64,000 nt of DNA from Pseudomonas sp. MF4836 (GCF_002018875.1 NZ_MVOL01000009.1:186001-250000), one strand, 5' to 3'; shown: positions 25,929 to 35,546, numbered from the stretch's first letter. Notes: generated by a model from the sequence alone, not told the origin. A program made the numbers and translations.

Positions 25929-28271
25929 TCAGACCGATAGCCGTGTTTTGCCCAGCCAGGCCTCGAACGCCCGGGCTTCCAGCGGCCGGCTGATCAGGTA
26001 GCCCTGGGCCGTATCACAGTGCCAATGCTTGAGCAGGCGCAGGCTGCCTTCGAGTTCGACGCCTTCGGCCACCACCTTGAGCCCCAGGTTGTGGCTCATC
26101 TCGATGGTCGAACGCACGATCACCGCGTCGCCGCTGGTTTCATCCAGGTTGCGGATAAAGGACTGGTCGATCTTCAGCTCCTGCACCGGCAGGCGCTGCA
26201 ATTGGGCCAGGGACGAATAGCCGGTGCCGAAGTCGTCCACCGACAGGCTGATGCCGCAGCCGCGCAGACGTTGCAGCACGTCAAGGGCCTGTTCCGGGTT
26301 GCGCATGATGGCGCTTTCGGTGATCTCGAACACCAGTTGCTCCGCCGACACCCGGTAACGCGCCAGCAACTCGCCGACCATCGACGCCAGGCCATTGCCC
26401 TCCAGGTCTTCTGCCGAGATGTTCAACGACAACTGCACCGTCAATGCCCGGCGGTTCCACTCGGCCAACTGGCGAATGCCCTCCTCGATCACCCAATGGG
26501 TCAGGCTGCTCATGCTTCCGGTGCGCTCCGCCAAGGGGATGAACTCGGCAGGCGAGACCACCCCGAACGCCGGATGCCGCCATCGCAACAAAGCTTCGGC
26601 CTGGCTGACCTCTCCGCGACGGATATCGAGCTTGGGCTGATAGTGCAGGAACAACTCGCCTTCGGCGGCGGCGCGGCGCAGGTCGCGAATCAGGGCAATT
26701 TGGCGTTGATGCGCCAAGTCGCGGTCCTGCTGGTAGACCTGCAGGTAACCCGGCTGGGTCGCGGCGTCGTGGCGGGCAATGGCGGCTCGGCTGATCAGCT
26801 CTTCGGCGGACTCGCCGTCAGTGGGGTACACCGATACGCCGATACACATCTGGCGCTGCACTTCATGGCCATGGATCAGTTGCGGCGGGTTGAGCAAGGC
26901 ATGCAGGCGGTCGGCCAGGGCCACGGCGCCATCGACCTGGGTGTTTTCCAGCAACAGCAGAAACTCGCTGGCGGTCACCCGCGCCGCGGTGTCGCCCTGG
27001 GACAGGGAGCCCAGCAGCAGCCGGCTGACCTCCAGCATGATCTGCTCCAGCCCTTCAGGGCCGAAGCTCTCGTTGATCGCCCGGTAGTTTTCGATCCCCA
27101 GGTACAACAGCACCACGCTGCGCCGGGCGGCAATCGCGCTGCCCAGGCGCTCCATGGCCAGGGCGCGGTTGGGCAAGCCGGTGAGCGAGTCATGCAGGGC
27201 GTTGTGCGCCAGTTGCGACTCGCGGGTGGCGATGGCGCTTTGCATGGCGTTGATGCCGTCGGCCAGCAAGCCGAACTCATCGCTGCGCTTGAGCACCACC
27301 GGCGTCTGGTAGTTGCCGGCACCGATGCGTTGCGCCGCCTGGGCCAGCACTTCGAGCGGGCGGGCCACGCGGCGGGCCATCCACAGCGCCCCACCGAGGG
27401 AGACCAGCAGCGCCGCCAGGGCGATCCAGAAAAACTCCCGATCCAGCGGCGCGAACGCATGCAGCGCCTGCTCCAGCGGGCTCTGCAACAACACCAGGAC
27501 CCGCGGATCCTGAGGGTTGCCGGTATTGGCCAATTGCAGCGCCTGATTGAGAAAACGCTTGCCCTGGATCTCGCTCAACTGCGGCCGCAACTCCCACAGC
27601 GAATCGCGCAGGGCCGCCGTGATCGCATTCCAGAACAGCTGCGGCTGGGTGGTGAACAGCTCGCCGGCGCGCTCGTTGTCCAGGGTCAGGAATGACACTT
27701 CGAGGTTGCTCATGGAGCGCAATTCGCTGGCGAACAGGTCGTCCATGCGAAACCCCATCACCACCCGGGCAATGCGCAGCGGGGTCAGCACCTGGCTCTG
27801 CACCAGCAGGTAGGGTTGGCCCTTGAGGGCAACGATCAGCATGCTTTTGTTTTCACGTCGGGCCTGACGCAAGGCGCCATCGTAGGGAAAAGCCAGGCCC
27901 GGCTCGACCGCCGCCAGGGTGCTGGCCGTCACCTGGCCATCGCTGGCCAGCACGAACAGTTCACTGGAACGAATGCCCGTACCGTGGCGGCGCAACGCTT
28001 CGAGAATGCCCTGGGGCTCGCCGCTGGCAACGGCCTGGCGAAACGCCGAATCCACCACCAGCCAGTCCACGCCGTACTGCAAGCGGCGTCCGCGCAACTC
28101 CAGCAAGCGCTCGAACACCTGGGTGCCGGTGGTCATCTGCACCTCGGCCTGGTTTTCCACGGCGCGGGTGGTGGCGGTTTTCATCGCGAAATACACCGCG
28201 CCGATCACCAACAACAGCAATAACGCCAGGGTCCCGGCAATCCGTGCCTGGAAGGTGTGGCGCCACCTCAT
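25929..28271 (-). CDS. Membrane-bound c-di-GMP phosphodiesterase (degenerate GGDEF plus EAL)
   Basis: This 780-residue protein has a membrane helix (12-30), a periplasmic sensor region (30-278), a second helix (280-298), a HAMP domain (300-352), a GGDEF-fold domain whose signature is TASEF (433-437) and so should not make c-di-GMP, and an EAL domain. EAL residues look complete: Glu559 in EALLRW, Asn617, Glu652, Asp679-Asp680 in DDFGTG, Lys700 and Glu736. It should hydrolyse c-di-GMP in response to an envelope signal. A paralogue of the same design lies at 29828-32206. Start 28271 is chosen by alignment with it. Confidence 0.87.
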   Translation of the reverse strand: MRWRHTFQARIAGTLALLLLLVIGAVYFAMKTATTRAVENQAEVQMTTGTQVFERLLELRGRRLQYGVDWLVVDSAFRQAVASGEPQGILEALRRHGTGIRSSELFVLASDGQVTASTLAAVEPGLAFPYDGALRQARRENKSMLIVALKGQPYLLVQSQVLTPLRIARVVMGFRMDDLFASELRSMSNLEVSFLTLDNERAGELFTTQPQLFWNAITAALRDSLWELRPQLSEIQGKRFLNQALQLANTGNPQDPRVLVLLQSPLEQALHAFAPLDREFFWIALAALLVSLGGALWMARRVARPLEVLAQAAQRIGAGNYQTPVVLKRSDEFGLLADGINAMQSAIATRESQLAHNALHDSLTGLPNRALAMERLGSAIAARRSVVLLYLGIENYRAINESFGPEGLEQIMLEVSRLLLGSLSQGDTAARVTASEFLLLLENTQVDGAVALADRLHALLNPPQLIHGHEVQRQMCIGVSVYPTDGESAEELISRAAIARHDAATQPGYLQVYQQDRDLAHQRQIALIRDLRRAAAEGELFLHYQPKLDIRRGEVSQAEALLRWRHPAFGVVSPAEFIPLAERTGSMSSLTHWVIEEGIRQLAEWNRRALTVQLSLNISAEDLEGNGLASMVGELLARYRVSAEQLVFEITESAIMRNPEQALDVLQRLRGCGISLSVDDFGTGYSSLAQLQRLPVQELKIDQSFIRNLDETSGDAVIVRSTIEMSHNLGLKVVAEGVELEGSLRLLKHWHCDTAQGYLISRPLEARAFEAWLGKTRLSV

Positions 28272-28412
28272 GACCCGGTGCTCGCCAACGCCGTCTCCAG
28301 CAAGGGCCGCGGGATCCGCCACGAGCCTTGCCTTGAGCTGAAAAATCCTTTCTTCATACCCATTCCTCTACCAAGCCGAATACGCGCGTCAATTAAATGC
28401 CATTTTCCTAAC

Positions 28413-28429
28413 GAGCACGTGAAGTGCTC
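28413..28429. promoter_or_regulatory. Inverted repeat upstream of the EAL gene
   Basis: GAGCAC and GTGCTC are separated by five bases, 142 bp upstream of the EAL gene start and within the 268-bp gap after the haemoglobin gene. It may be an operator. Nothing ties it to a known regulator. Confidence 0.3.
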
Positions 28430-28539
28430 AGATTAGTCTGAGGCAAGCAGAAGAGCACGCAATAAAACAAGGGATTAGACAGCCATTTTATTGGCGATGC
28501 CAAATTCCCGGCACTCGCCCATCCTGCGTAATCAGCCGA

Positions 28540-28959
28540 TCAACGCTCGATCACCTCGCCGCGCATCGGTGCCAAACGCGCCAGCAGGCGGTTTTGCGCC
28601 GGCACCGGCACGCCCTGGGCTTCCATGGCGGCGATCAGGTCTTCGACCAGGGCGTTGAAGTCGCTGCGGCTGACGTTCTGGCCTTTATGACTTTCGGCCA
28701 TGCTGTCGCCGGTGTAGGTGCACGGACCACCGGCCTCGACGCAGAACTGCTCGATCAGCTTGTTGCGCAGGCGTTGGATATCGATCTTGCGAAAGCGCTC
28801 GACGATCCGTGGGTCGCGGGCAATGTTGAGCAGCGTGCCTTCGACGATCCGGGTGATGCCCGGGCGCTCGCCCAGGGCCCGGTACAGGCTGTCGTCACGC
28901 GCCGGCTGTTGCGCGCAGGCGCCGAGAAGCACGGCCAGGAACAGCACGGGCAGGCGCAT
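28540..28959 (-). CDS. Group 1 truncated haemoglobin with lipoprotein signal
   Basis: This 139-residue protein has a short signal peptide with lipobox LGAC (Cys15), then a truncated globin fold: LYRALGERPGITRIVEG at the start and MAESHKGQNVS containing the probable proximal haem His. Most truncated globins are cytoplasmic; export as a lipoprotein suggests O2 or NO handling in the envelope. Its ATG shares one base with the stop of the DUF3034 gene (TGATG), so they are translationally coupled. Confidence 0.85.
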   Translation of the reverse strand: MRLPVLFLAVLLGACAQQPARDDSLYRALGERPGITRIVEGTLLNIARDPRIVERFRKIDIQRLRNKLIEQFCVEAGGPCTYTGDSMAESHKGQNVSRSDFNALVEDLIAAMEAQGVPVPAQNRLLARLAPMRGEVIER

Positions 28960-29822
28960 CAGAAACTCCCTTGCAGCGACAGGTAGGGGCCGTTCTGGTG
29001 ATCCAGCCCGGCGATCTCGCCCAAGCGCGCATAGGCCAGGACCAGGGACAGGTGCTTGTTGGGGAAGTAACCGAGAAACAGGTCGGCCCAGTCGCTCTCG
29101 CCGGCAAACGACAGGTTGTCGGGCTTTTGCCGGTACTCCAGGCCCAGCGCCCAGCGCGGGTTGAACAGCACCGCCAGCGAGCCCTCCTTGAGCAGGCTGC
29201 GGCTGTCGCGCCGGTCGCCGCCAAAGCCCAGCAGCCCGGTTTCATTGGCCCGGCTGTAGCGCACGCCGCCGTTGAGCAGCAGGTTGTAGCCAAACGCCGC
29301 GCCCAGCAGCAGGCGGCTGGCACTCAGGTAGCCCTCGGTGTCGCGGTCGCGCTGCGCACCCACCAGGCTCGGGATCAGGAAGTTGCGCTGATGTTTGTAC
29401 TGCACCCCCAGGGAGACCTGGGGCCACTGATCGTAGATCAGGTCGCCGAACAGCCGCAGCTTGAGCCCGAGGACGTCCTGTCCCAGGTTGTCTTCGGGCA
29501 GGTTGAGCGTGTGCACCAGGCTGCCCAGGTCCAAACGCTGGCGGGCGAATGACAGCTCCACCCGGTTGTCGTAGGCCAGCGCCAGGCCCGCCACGTCGAG
29601 GCGGTAGTCCGGCAGGTTGACCGTGGTCGCGAAGGCGCTCACGCCCCATTCGCCCTGCTCGCCATAACCGCCGAGCACGGCCCAGGGCGTGATGCCGCCG
29701 CCGGCGGCGCCTTCGATGCTGCTGGCCCCGCCGGTGGCCAGTAAACGGCCGTTATCGGCCAGGGCCAGCGACGGCAGCAGGACGCCGAGGCCGGCCAGCA
29801 AAACAATCCAACGCATAGGCAT
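28959..29822 (-). CDS. DUF3034 family outer-membrane-like protein
   Basis: This 287-residue protein has a signal peptide (LLPSLALAD) and a DUF3034 pattern (GGASSIEGAAGGGITPWAVL, then SLGVQYKHQRNF). Alternating residues and a terminal Phe point to a small outer-membrane beta-barrel. Its role is unknown. It starts 6 bp after the upstream EAL gene and overlaps the globin gene by one base, so it is in the same transcript. ATG 29816 is an alternative start. Confidence 0.8.
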   Translation of the reverse strand: MPMRWIVLLAGLGVLLPSLALADNGRLLATGGASSIEGAAGGGITPWAVLGGYGEQGEWGVSAFATTVNLPDYRLDVAGLALAYDNRVELSFARQRLDLGSLVHTLNLPEDNLGQDVLGLKLRLFGDLIYDQWPQVSLGVQYKHQRNFLIPSLVGAQRDRDTEGYLSASRLLLGAAFGYNLLLNGGVRYSRANETGLLGFGGDRRDSRSLLKEGSLAVLFNPRWALGLEYRQKPDNLSFAGESDWADLFLGYFPNKHLSLVLAYARLGEIAGLDHQNGPYLSLQGSF

Positions 29823-29827
29823 GACGA

Positions 29828-32206
29828 TTAATGCACCCATTCAGTCCGCGCAGTCAGGGGTAAGGCCACCCAGGCTTCGAACGCCTCGGCCGTGAGCGGG
29901 CGGCTGATCAGGTAGCCCTGGGCGGTGTCGCAGTGCCAGCGCTCAAGCAGGCGCAGGCTGTGTTCGTACTCCACGCCTTCGGCCACCACCTTGAGCCCCA
30001 GGTTGTGGCTCATCTCGATGGTGGAGCGGACGATCACCGCGTCTTCGCTGGTTTCGTCGAGGTCGCGGACAAAGGACTGGTCAATCTTCAGCTCCTGCAC
30101 CGGCAGGCGCTTGAGGTGCGCCAGCGACGAATAACCGGTGCCGAAATCATCCACCGACAGGCTGATGCCGCACTCGCGCAAACGGTGCAGGACCTTCAGC
30201 GCTCGCTCGGGCTCAAGCATCACCGCGCTTTCGGTGATTTCGAAGATCAACTGCTCGGCCGGCACCCGGCAGGTTTGCAGCAAAGCCTTGACCCGCTCCA
30301 CCAGGTCAGCGCCGAGCAGGTCCTGGGCAGAGATATTCAGCGACAGCTGCATGTGCAGGCCACGGCTGTTCCACTCGGCCAACTGGCGCATGCCTTCGCC
30401 GATCACCCAGTTGGTCAGGCTCTGGATACTGCCGGTGCGCTCGGCCAGCACGATGAATTCCGCCGGCGACACCATGCCCAATTGCGGATGCTGCCAGCGC
30501 AGCAAGGCTTCGGCCTGGCGCACCCGGCCCTGGCGCAGGTCGAGCTTGGGCTGGTAATGCAGCAGCAGCTCCCCGTTGCCGGCCGCGTGGCGCAGGTCGC
30601 GGATCAGGCTGACCTGGCGGCGGTGGGCCAGGTCCCGCCCATGTTCGTAGACTTGCAGGCGCCCGGGCATTTGCGCGGCGTCCTTCATGGCGATGGCCGC
30701 GCGGTCGAGCAGCTGCTCCGCTGACTGGCCGTCGGCCGGGAACGCGGCGATCCCCTGGCGACAGTCCAGGGCCACGTCCTGGCCGCCGATGCGGCGCGGC
30801 TTGAGCAACGCTTGCTGCAACTGGTCGGCCAGGGCCACGGCCTCGTCGCTGCCGAGGTTCTCCAGCAGCAGCAAAAACTCGCCGGCGATCAGGTGCGCCA
30901 CGCTGTCACCGGGACGCACGGCCTGCTGCAGGTGCTGGCCGACGTGCTGCAGGGTCAAGTCCACCAGCACCGGGCCACCGGCTTCGTTGATACTGCGCAG
31001 GTTGTCGACCCCCAGGTAGATCAGCGCCATCGGCCGCTCGGCAGCGATCGCACTGCCCAGGCGCTCCATGGCCAGTGCGCGGTTGGGCAGGCCGGTGAGC
31101 ACATCATGCAAGGCGTTGTGCGCCAACTGCTGCTGGCGCTCGGCAATTCCGCTTTGCATCGAATTGAACGCGGTGGCCAGCAACCCCAGCTCATCGCTGC
31201 GCCGCAGCACCAGTGGCGTCTGGTAATCACCCTGGCCGATGCGCTCGGCCGCCTGGGCCAGGGCCCGTACCGGCTGCGACACACTGCGGGCCAGGAGCAA
31301 CGCCCCGATCAGGGAGCCGACCAGGGCCACCAGGGCAATCAGCAGAATGCGCTCGTCCAGCGGCAGGAACACCTGCATCGCTGCGTCCAGCGGGCTTTGC
31401 AGCAAGGCGATGACCTGGTGGTCGTTTTCGTCGCTGCCGCTGGCCAGGACCAGGGTCTGGCTGAAAAACCGCTGGTCCTGATGCTCGGCCAGCTGTATGC
31501 CGCGCCGCTGCACACTCTCGAGCATCAGGCTGACGATGCTCTCTTCCATCGCCGCTGGCTGAGTGGTGACCAGGACCCCCGGCTGTTGCCGGTCGACCGT
31601 CAGGAACGAGACCTCGAGGTTGGTCAGCGACCGCAGCTCCGCGGCGAACTGCTCGTCCATGCTGAAGCCCATGACCACCCGCGCAATCGGCAGCGGCGCC
31701 AGTACCGGAGCCTCCACCAGCAAGTGCGGCTTGCCCTGGATCGGCACGATAAGCATGGTTTGCCGCGCCCGACGCGCGTCACGCAGGGCCTGGTCGAAGC
31801 GGAAGACGGAGCCGTCCGGGGCGTCGCTCAAGGTGCTGGCCAGGACCCGGCCCTGCATGTCCAGGAGCACCATGTCGCTGGCGCCGATGCGCTTGCCGTG
31901 GTTGATCAGCACCGAATGGATGGTCGGCGAGTCGCCGCTGGCCACGGCGTCACGAAAACCGAAATCGGCCGCCAACAGCTGCACGCCGTCACCCAGGCGC
32001 CGGCCGCGCACGTCAAGCAGGCGCTCGAAAACCCGCGAACCCACCGCCAGCTGTTCGTAGGCCTGGGTCTGCACCGCGCTGCCGGTGGCGGCCTTGACGC
32101 TGAAGTACACCGCGCCGATTACCACCGACAGCAGCAGGATCAGTACGCAGGCGATCCGCGCCTGAAAGCTACTGCGCAGTTTCACGGGCCGCTCGCTCGA
32201 ACGCAT
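29828..32206 (-). CDS. Second membrane-bound EAL phosphodiesterase with degenerate GGDEF domain
   Basis: This roughly 792-residue protein has the same design and strong similarity to the product of 25929-28271: membrane helix, periplasmic sensor, second helix, HAMP, degenerate GGDEF (IAGEF) and EAL with QAEALLRW, ITESAVM, DDFGTGYSSL and KIDQSF all kept. The GGDEF site is not catalytic, so the protein is a probable c-di-GMP phosphodiesterase. The start is uncertain: ATG 32206 or GTG 32185, the latter matching the paralogue better. Either start lies inside the cupredoxin gene's 3' end, so translation is coupled. Confidence 0.85.
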   Translation of the reverse strand: MRSSERPVKLRSSFQARIACVLILLLSVVIGAVYFSVKAATGSAVQTQAYEQLAVGSRVFERLLDVRGRRLGDGVQLLAADFGFRDAVASGDSPTIHSVLINHGKRIGASDMVLLDMQGRVLASTLSDAPDGSVFRFDQALRDARRARQTMLIVPIQGKPHLLVEAPVLAPLPIARVVMGFSMDEQFAAELRSLTNLEVSFLTVDRQQPGVLVTTQPAAMEESIVSLMLESVQRRGIQLAEHQDQRFFSQTLVLASGSDENDHQVIALLQSPLDAAMQVFLPLDERILLIALVALVGSLIGALLLARSVSQPVRALAQAAERIGQGDYQTPLVLRRSDELGLLATAFNSMQSGIAERQQQLAHNALHDVLTGLPNRALAMERLGSAIAAERPMALIYLGVDNLRSINEAGGPVLVDLTLQHVGQHLQQAVRPGDSVAHLIAGEFLLLLENLGSDEAVALADQLQQALLKPRRIGGQDVALDCRQGIAAFPADGQSAEQLLDRAAIAMKDAAQMPGRLQVYEHGRDLAHRRQVSLIRDLRHAAGNGELLLHYQPKLDLRQGRVRQAEALLRWQHPQLGMVSPAEFIVLAERTGSIQSLTNWVIGEGMRQLAEWNSRGLHMQLSLNISAQDLLGADLVERVKALLQTCRVPAEQLIFEITESAVMLEPERALKVLHRLRECGISLSVDDFGTGYSSLAHLKRLPVQELKIDQSFVRDLDETSEDAVIVRSTIEMSHNLGLKVVAEGVEYEHSLRLLERWHCDTAQGYLISRPLTAEAFEAWVALPLTARTEWVH

Positions 32207-32849
32207 CGCCGAAGGCGCTCGGTGCCGGGGCACCTGGCAAGCCTTCGGGCAAGGGTTCCAGGGTCATGGCAAAGGCCTTGTGCAGGCCCCCGGCCGGGAT
32301 CTGCACCTGGCCGCCATCCTGTGGCTGCATCCCGTTGGCCTGGGGGTGCCAGAGGGTCAGCCGGTAGGACCCGACAGGCAACGCGTCCAGGTTCAGCGCG
32401 CCCTGGGCATCGGTGACGCCGAAGCGCGGGTCGTCGGTGACGTAGACGTAGCCGAGCATCCAGTCGTGGATATTGCAGCCCAGGACCACCACCCCCGGCT
32501 TGTCGAACAGTACCGCGTCGGAGGGCGTGCCTTCGTACAGGCGCAACTCGAACTTCTTGGCCGGGGAAAAGGAGTAGACCTGATGGCGAATATTGTCGCT
32601 GTTGGGGAATTTCACCGGGGTGCCGGTGTGAATCGCCAACACATGGGGCGCGAACTGTTTGTCACGCTGGTCCATGTCGGCCTTGAGGGTGCCGGCGGAT
32701 TGGCCCAGGGGGCCCTGCAAGGTCACCACGGCGTCGCGCACCGGCTGCCCGGAAGGTTCGAGCACCTGAACCTGCAAGCTCGCGGCAGAGGCTGCAGCAC
32801 TGAGCAGCCACAGGCCGACAACAGAAAGAATCGAGTGAGTCCTGGCCAT
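32169..32849 (-). CDS. Periplasmic cupredoxin-like protein (methylamine-utilisation-like annotation)
   Basis: This 226-residue protein has a signal peptide (LLSAAASAAS) and then a domain with a type 1 copper site pattern: His in SDNIRHQVYSF, and Cys, His and Met in VLGCNIHDWMLGY. A second beta domain (GALNLDALPVGSYRLTLWHP) follows. Such proteins often accompany EAL proteins and DUF3034 proteins and are frequently labelled methylamine utilisation proteins without evidence. It may bind copper and signal to or protect the sensor encoded next. It is the first gene of the minus-strand operon. Confidence 0.75.
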   Translation of the reverse strand: MARTHSILSVVGLWLLSAAASAASLQVQVLEPSGQPVRDAVVTLQGPLGQSAGTLKADMDQRDKQFAPHVLAIHTGTPVKFPNSDNIRHQVYSFSPAKKFELRLYEGTPSDAVLFDKPGVVVLGCNIHDWMLGYVYVTDDPRFGVTDAQGALNLDALPVGSYRLTLWHPQANGMQPQDGGQVQIPAGGLHKAFAMTLEPLPEGLPGAPAPSAFGDAFERAARETAQ

Positions 32850-33067
32850 GCAAATCCCGGTATTTAGATGAAAGCAGATGGCCGGCCTTGGCATGGGTGA
32901 TGACAGCAGAGGCGACGCCGAGCAGCATGATGCCGCAAATAAGGCATTTTGCCACTACAGCAGTAAAAGAGCTGCACAACCGTCCGCCCAACAAAAAATG
33001 ATACAAACGGTCAGCTCCCGTACAGCTTTTCGGCCGCATAAAGAAAAGCTGAAGCGGGGCCGTGCCA

Positions 33068-33095
33068 TTGAAACCACTCGCCGCCTGCCCCATCT
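33068..33095 (+). promoter_or_regulatory. Sigma32 (heat-shock) promoter candidate for lon
   Basis: TTGAAA (33068-33073), a 14-bp spacer and CCCCATCT (33088-33095) fit the RpoH consensus CTTGAAA-N11-16-CCCCATnT closely. It lies 30 bp before the lon start codon and on the same strand. Confidence 0.8.
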
Positions 33096-33125
33096 AACTC
33101 CCATACCCAATTGCGCAGGTGCCCC

Positions 33126-35546
33126 ATGACCGACCAGCAAGAATTCCCTGAAGACCTCAGCGACTACGCCGACCCGGAAAACGCTGAGCACCCGGCCTCG
33201 TCAGGCACCGGCCTGGCATTGCCCGGGCAGAACCTGCCGGACAAGGTCTACATCATCCCGATCCACAATCGGCCGTTCTTCCCGGCGCAAGTGCTGCCGG
33301 TGATCGTCAATGAAGAGCCCTGGGCCGAGACCCTGGAACTGGTCAGCAAGTCCGATCATCACTCCCTGGCCCTGTTCTTCATGGACACCCCGCCCGAAGA
33401 CCCGCGGCATTTCGATACCTCCGCGCTGCCGCTGTACGGCACCCTGGTCAAGGTGCACCACGCCAGCCGCGAGAACGGCAAGCTGCAATTCGTTGCCCAG
33501 GGCCTGACTCGGGTGCGCATCCGCACCTGGCTCAAACACCATCGCCCGCCGTACCTGGTGGAAGTCGAATACCCCCATCAGCCGAGTGAGCCGACCGACG
33601 AGGTCAAGGCCTACGGCATGGCCCTGATCAATGCGATCAAGGAACTGCTGCCGCTCAACCCGCTGTACAGCGAAGAGTTGAAGAACTACCTCAACCGTTT
33701 CAGCCCCAACGATCCGTCGCCGCTGACCGACTTCGCCGCCGCGCTGACCTCGGCCACCGGCAACGAGTTGCAGGAAGTGCTGGATTGCGTGCCAATGCTC
33801 AAGCGCATGGAAAAAGTCCTGCCGATGCTGCGCAAGGAAGTCGAAGTTGCGCGCCTGCAGAAAGAAATCTCCGCCGAGGTCAATCGCAAGATCGGCGAGC
33901 ACCAGCGCGAGTTCTTCCTCAAGGAACAGCTCAAGGTCATCCAGCAGGAGCTGGGGCTGACCAAGGACGATCGCAGCGCCGACGTCGAGCAGTTCGAGCA
34001 GCGCCTCAAGGGCAAGGTCCTGCCGCCCCAGGCGCAAAAACGCATCGAAGAAGAACTGAACAAACTGTCGATCCTGGAAACCGGCTCGCCGGAATACGCG
34101 GTCACCCGCAATTACCTGGAGTGGGCCACCGCCGTGCCCTGGGGCGTGTACGGCCAGGACAAGCTCGACCTCAAGCACGCGCGCAAGGTGCTGGACCAGC
34201 ACCATGCCGGGCTGGACGACATCAAGAGCCGGATTCTCGAATTCCTCGCCGTGGGCGCCTATAAGGGCGAAATCAGCGGCTCCATCGTCCTGCTGGTGGG
34301 ACCGCCGGGCGTGGGCAAGACCAGCGTCGGCAAGTCCATCGCCGAGTCCCTGGGCCGACCGTTCTACCGCTTCAGTGTCGGCGGCATGCGCGACGAGGCC
34401 GAGATCAAGGGCCATCGCCGGACCTACATCGGCGCCCTGCCGGGCAAGCTGGTGCAGGCGCTCAAGGACGTCGAGGTGATGAACCCGGTGATCATGCTCG
34501 ACGAGATCGACAAGATGGGCCAGAGCTACCAGGGCGACCCGGCTTCGGCCTTGCTCGAAACCCTGGACCCGGAACAGAACGTCGAATTCCTCGATCACTA
34601 CCTGGACCTGCGCCTGGACCTGTCCAAAGTGCTGTTCGTGTGCACCGCCAACACCCTGGATTCAATCCCCGGCCCGTTGCTCGACCGCATGGAAGTAATT
34701 CGCCTGTCGGGCTACATCACCGAAGAAAAAATCGCCATCGCCAAGCGTCACCTGTGGCCCAAACAGCTGGAGAAAGCCGGGGTGGCCAAGACCAGCCTGA
34801 GCATCAGCGACAGCGCCTTGCGCGCGGTGATCGACGGTTATGCCCGCGAGGCCGGGGTGCGCCAGCTGGAAAAACAACTGGGCAAACTGGTGCGCAAGGC
34901 AGTGGTCAAGCTGCTGGATGATCCGAATGCGGTGATCAAGCTCGGCCCGAAAGACCTGGAGGCCTCCCTCGGCATGCCGGTGTTCCGCAATGAGCAGGTG
35001 CTCAGCGGCACCGGGGTCATCACCGGCCTGGCCTGGACCAGCATGGGCGGCGCGACATTGCCGATCGAGGCCACACGCATCCATACCCTGAACCGGGGCT
35101 TCAAACTCACCGGGCAGTTGGGGGATGTGATGAAGGAGTCTGCGGAAATTGCCTACAGCTACATCAGCTCGCACCTCAAGCAGTTTGGCGGCGACGGCAA
35201 GTTCTTCGACGAAGCCTTTGTCCACCTGCATGTGCCCGAGGGGGCCACGCCCAAGGACGGCCCAAGCGCCGGGGTGACCATGGCCAGTGCGCTGCTGTCC
35301 CTGGCGCGCAACCAGCCGCCGAAAAAAGGCGTGGCCATGACCGGTGAACTGACCCTGACCGGGCACGTGCTGCCGATTGGCGGGGTGCGCGAAAAAGTCA
35401 TCGCCGCGCGCCGGCAGAAGATCTTCGAACTGATCCTGCCGGAGCCCAACCGTGGCAACTTCGAAGAGCTCCCGGACTACCTCAAGGAAGGCATCACCGT
35501 GCACTTCGCGAAGAAGTTCGCCGACGTGGCCAAGGTGCTGTTCTAA
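33126..35546 (+). CDS. asrA: ATP-dependent Lon protease, AsrA-type second copy
   Basis: This 806-residue protein has a Lon N-terminal substrate domain, an AAA+ module (GPPGVGKTS Walker A, VIMLDEIDK Walker B) and a protease domain with the Ser-Lys dyad (PKDGPSAG and REKVIAAR). It degrades damaged and regulatory proteins. It is not the clpX-hupB-linked lon: the next genes, a chagasin-type inhibitor and others, match the surroundings of P. aeruginosa asrA, whose product influences the heat-shock response. A sigma32-type promoter precedes it. The start is ATG 33126; a GTG at 33111 is less likely. Confidence 0.88.
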   Translation: MTDQQEFPEDLSDYADPENAEHPASSGTGLALPGQNLPDKVYIIPIHNRPFFPAQVLPVIVNEEPWAETLELVSKSDHHSLALFFMDTPPEDPRHFDTSALPLYGTLVKVHHASRENGKLQFVAQGLTRVRIRTWLKHHRPPYLVEVEYPHQPSEPTDEVKAYGMALINAIKELLPLNPLYSEELKNYLNRFSPNDPSPLTDFAAALTSATGNELQEVLDCVPMLKRMEKVLPMLRKEVEVARLQKEISAEVNRKIGEHQREFFLKEQLKVIQQELGLTKDDRSADVEQFEQRLKGKVLPPQAQKRIEEELNKLSILETGSPEYAVTRNYLEWATAVPWGVYGQDKLDLKHARKVLDQHHAGLDDIKSRILEFLAVGAYKGEISGSIVLLVGPPGVGKTSVGKSIAESLGRPFYRFSVGGMRDEAEIKGHRRTYIGALPGKLVQALKDVEVMNPVIMLDEIDKMGQSYQGDPASALLETLDPEQNVEFLDHYLDLRLDLSKVLFVCTANTLDSIPGPLLDRMEVIRLSGYITEEKIAIAKRHLWPKQLEKAGVAKTSLSISDSALRAVIDGYAREAGVRQLEKQLGKLVRKAVVKLLDDPNAVIKLGPKDLEASLGMPVFRNEQVLSGTGVITGLAWTSMGGATLPIEATRIHTLNRGFKLTGQLGDVMKESAEIAYSYISSHLKQFGGDGKFFDEAFVHLHVPEGATPKDGPSAGVTMASALLSLARNQPPKKGVAMTGELTLTGHVLPIGGVREKVIAARRQKIFELILPEPNRGNFEELPDYLKEGITVHFAKKFADVAKVLF

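Noticed and set aside
26019..27695. 558-codon plus-strand frame
   Set aside because: It is the antisense shadow of the EAL gene; composition is Gln/His/Arg-rich and no domain is visible. Similar shadows at 30812-32416, 16310-17905, 33201-34598 and 45498-46949 were rejected for the same reason.
33126..35546. Assignment as the housekeeping lon
   Set aside because: There is no clpX or hupB neighbour; the adjacent chagasin-like inhibitor gene fits the asrA locus instead.
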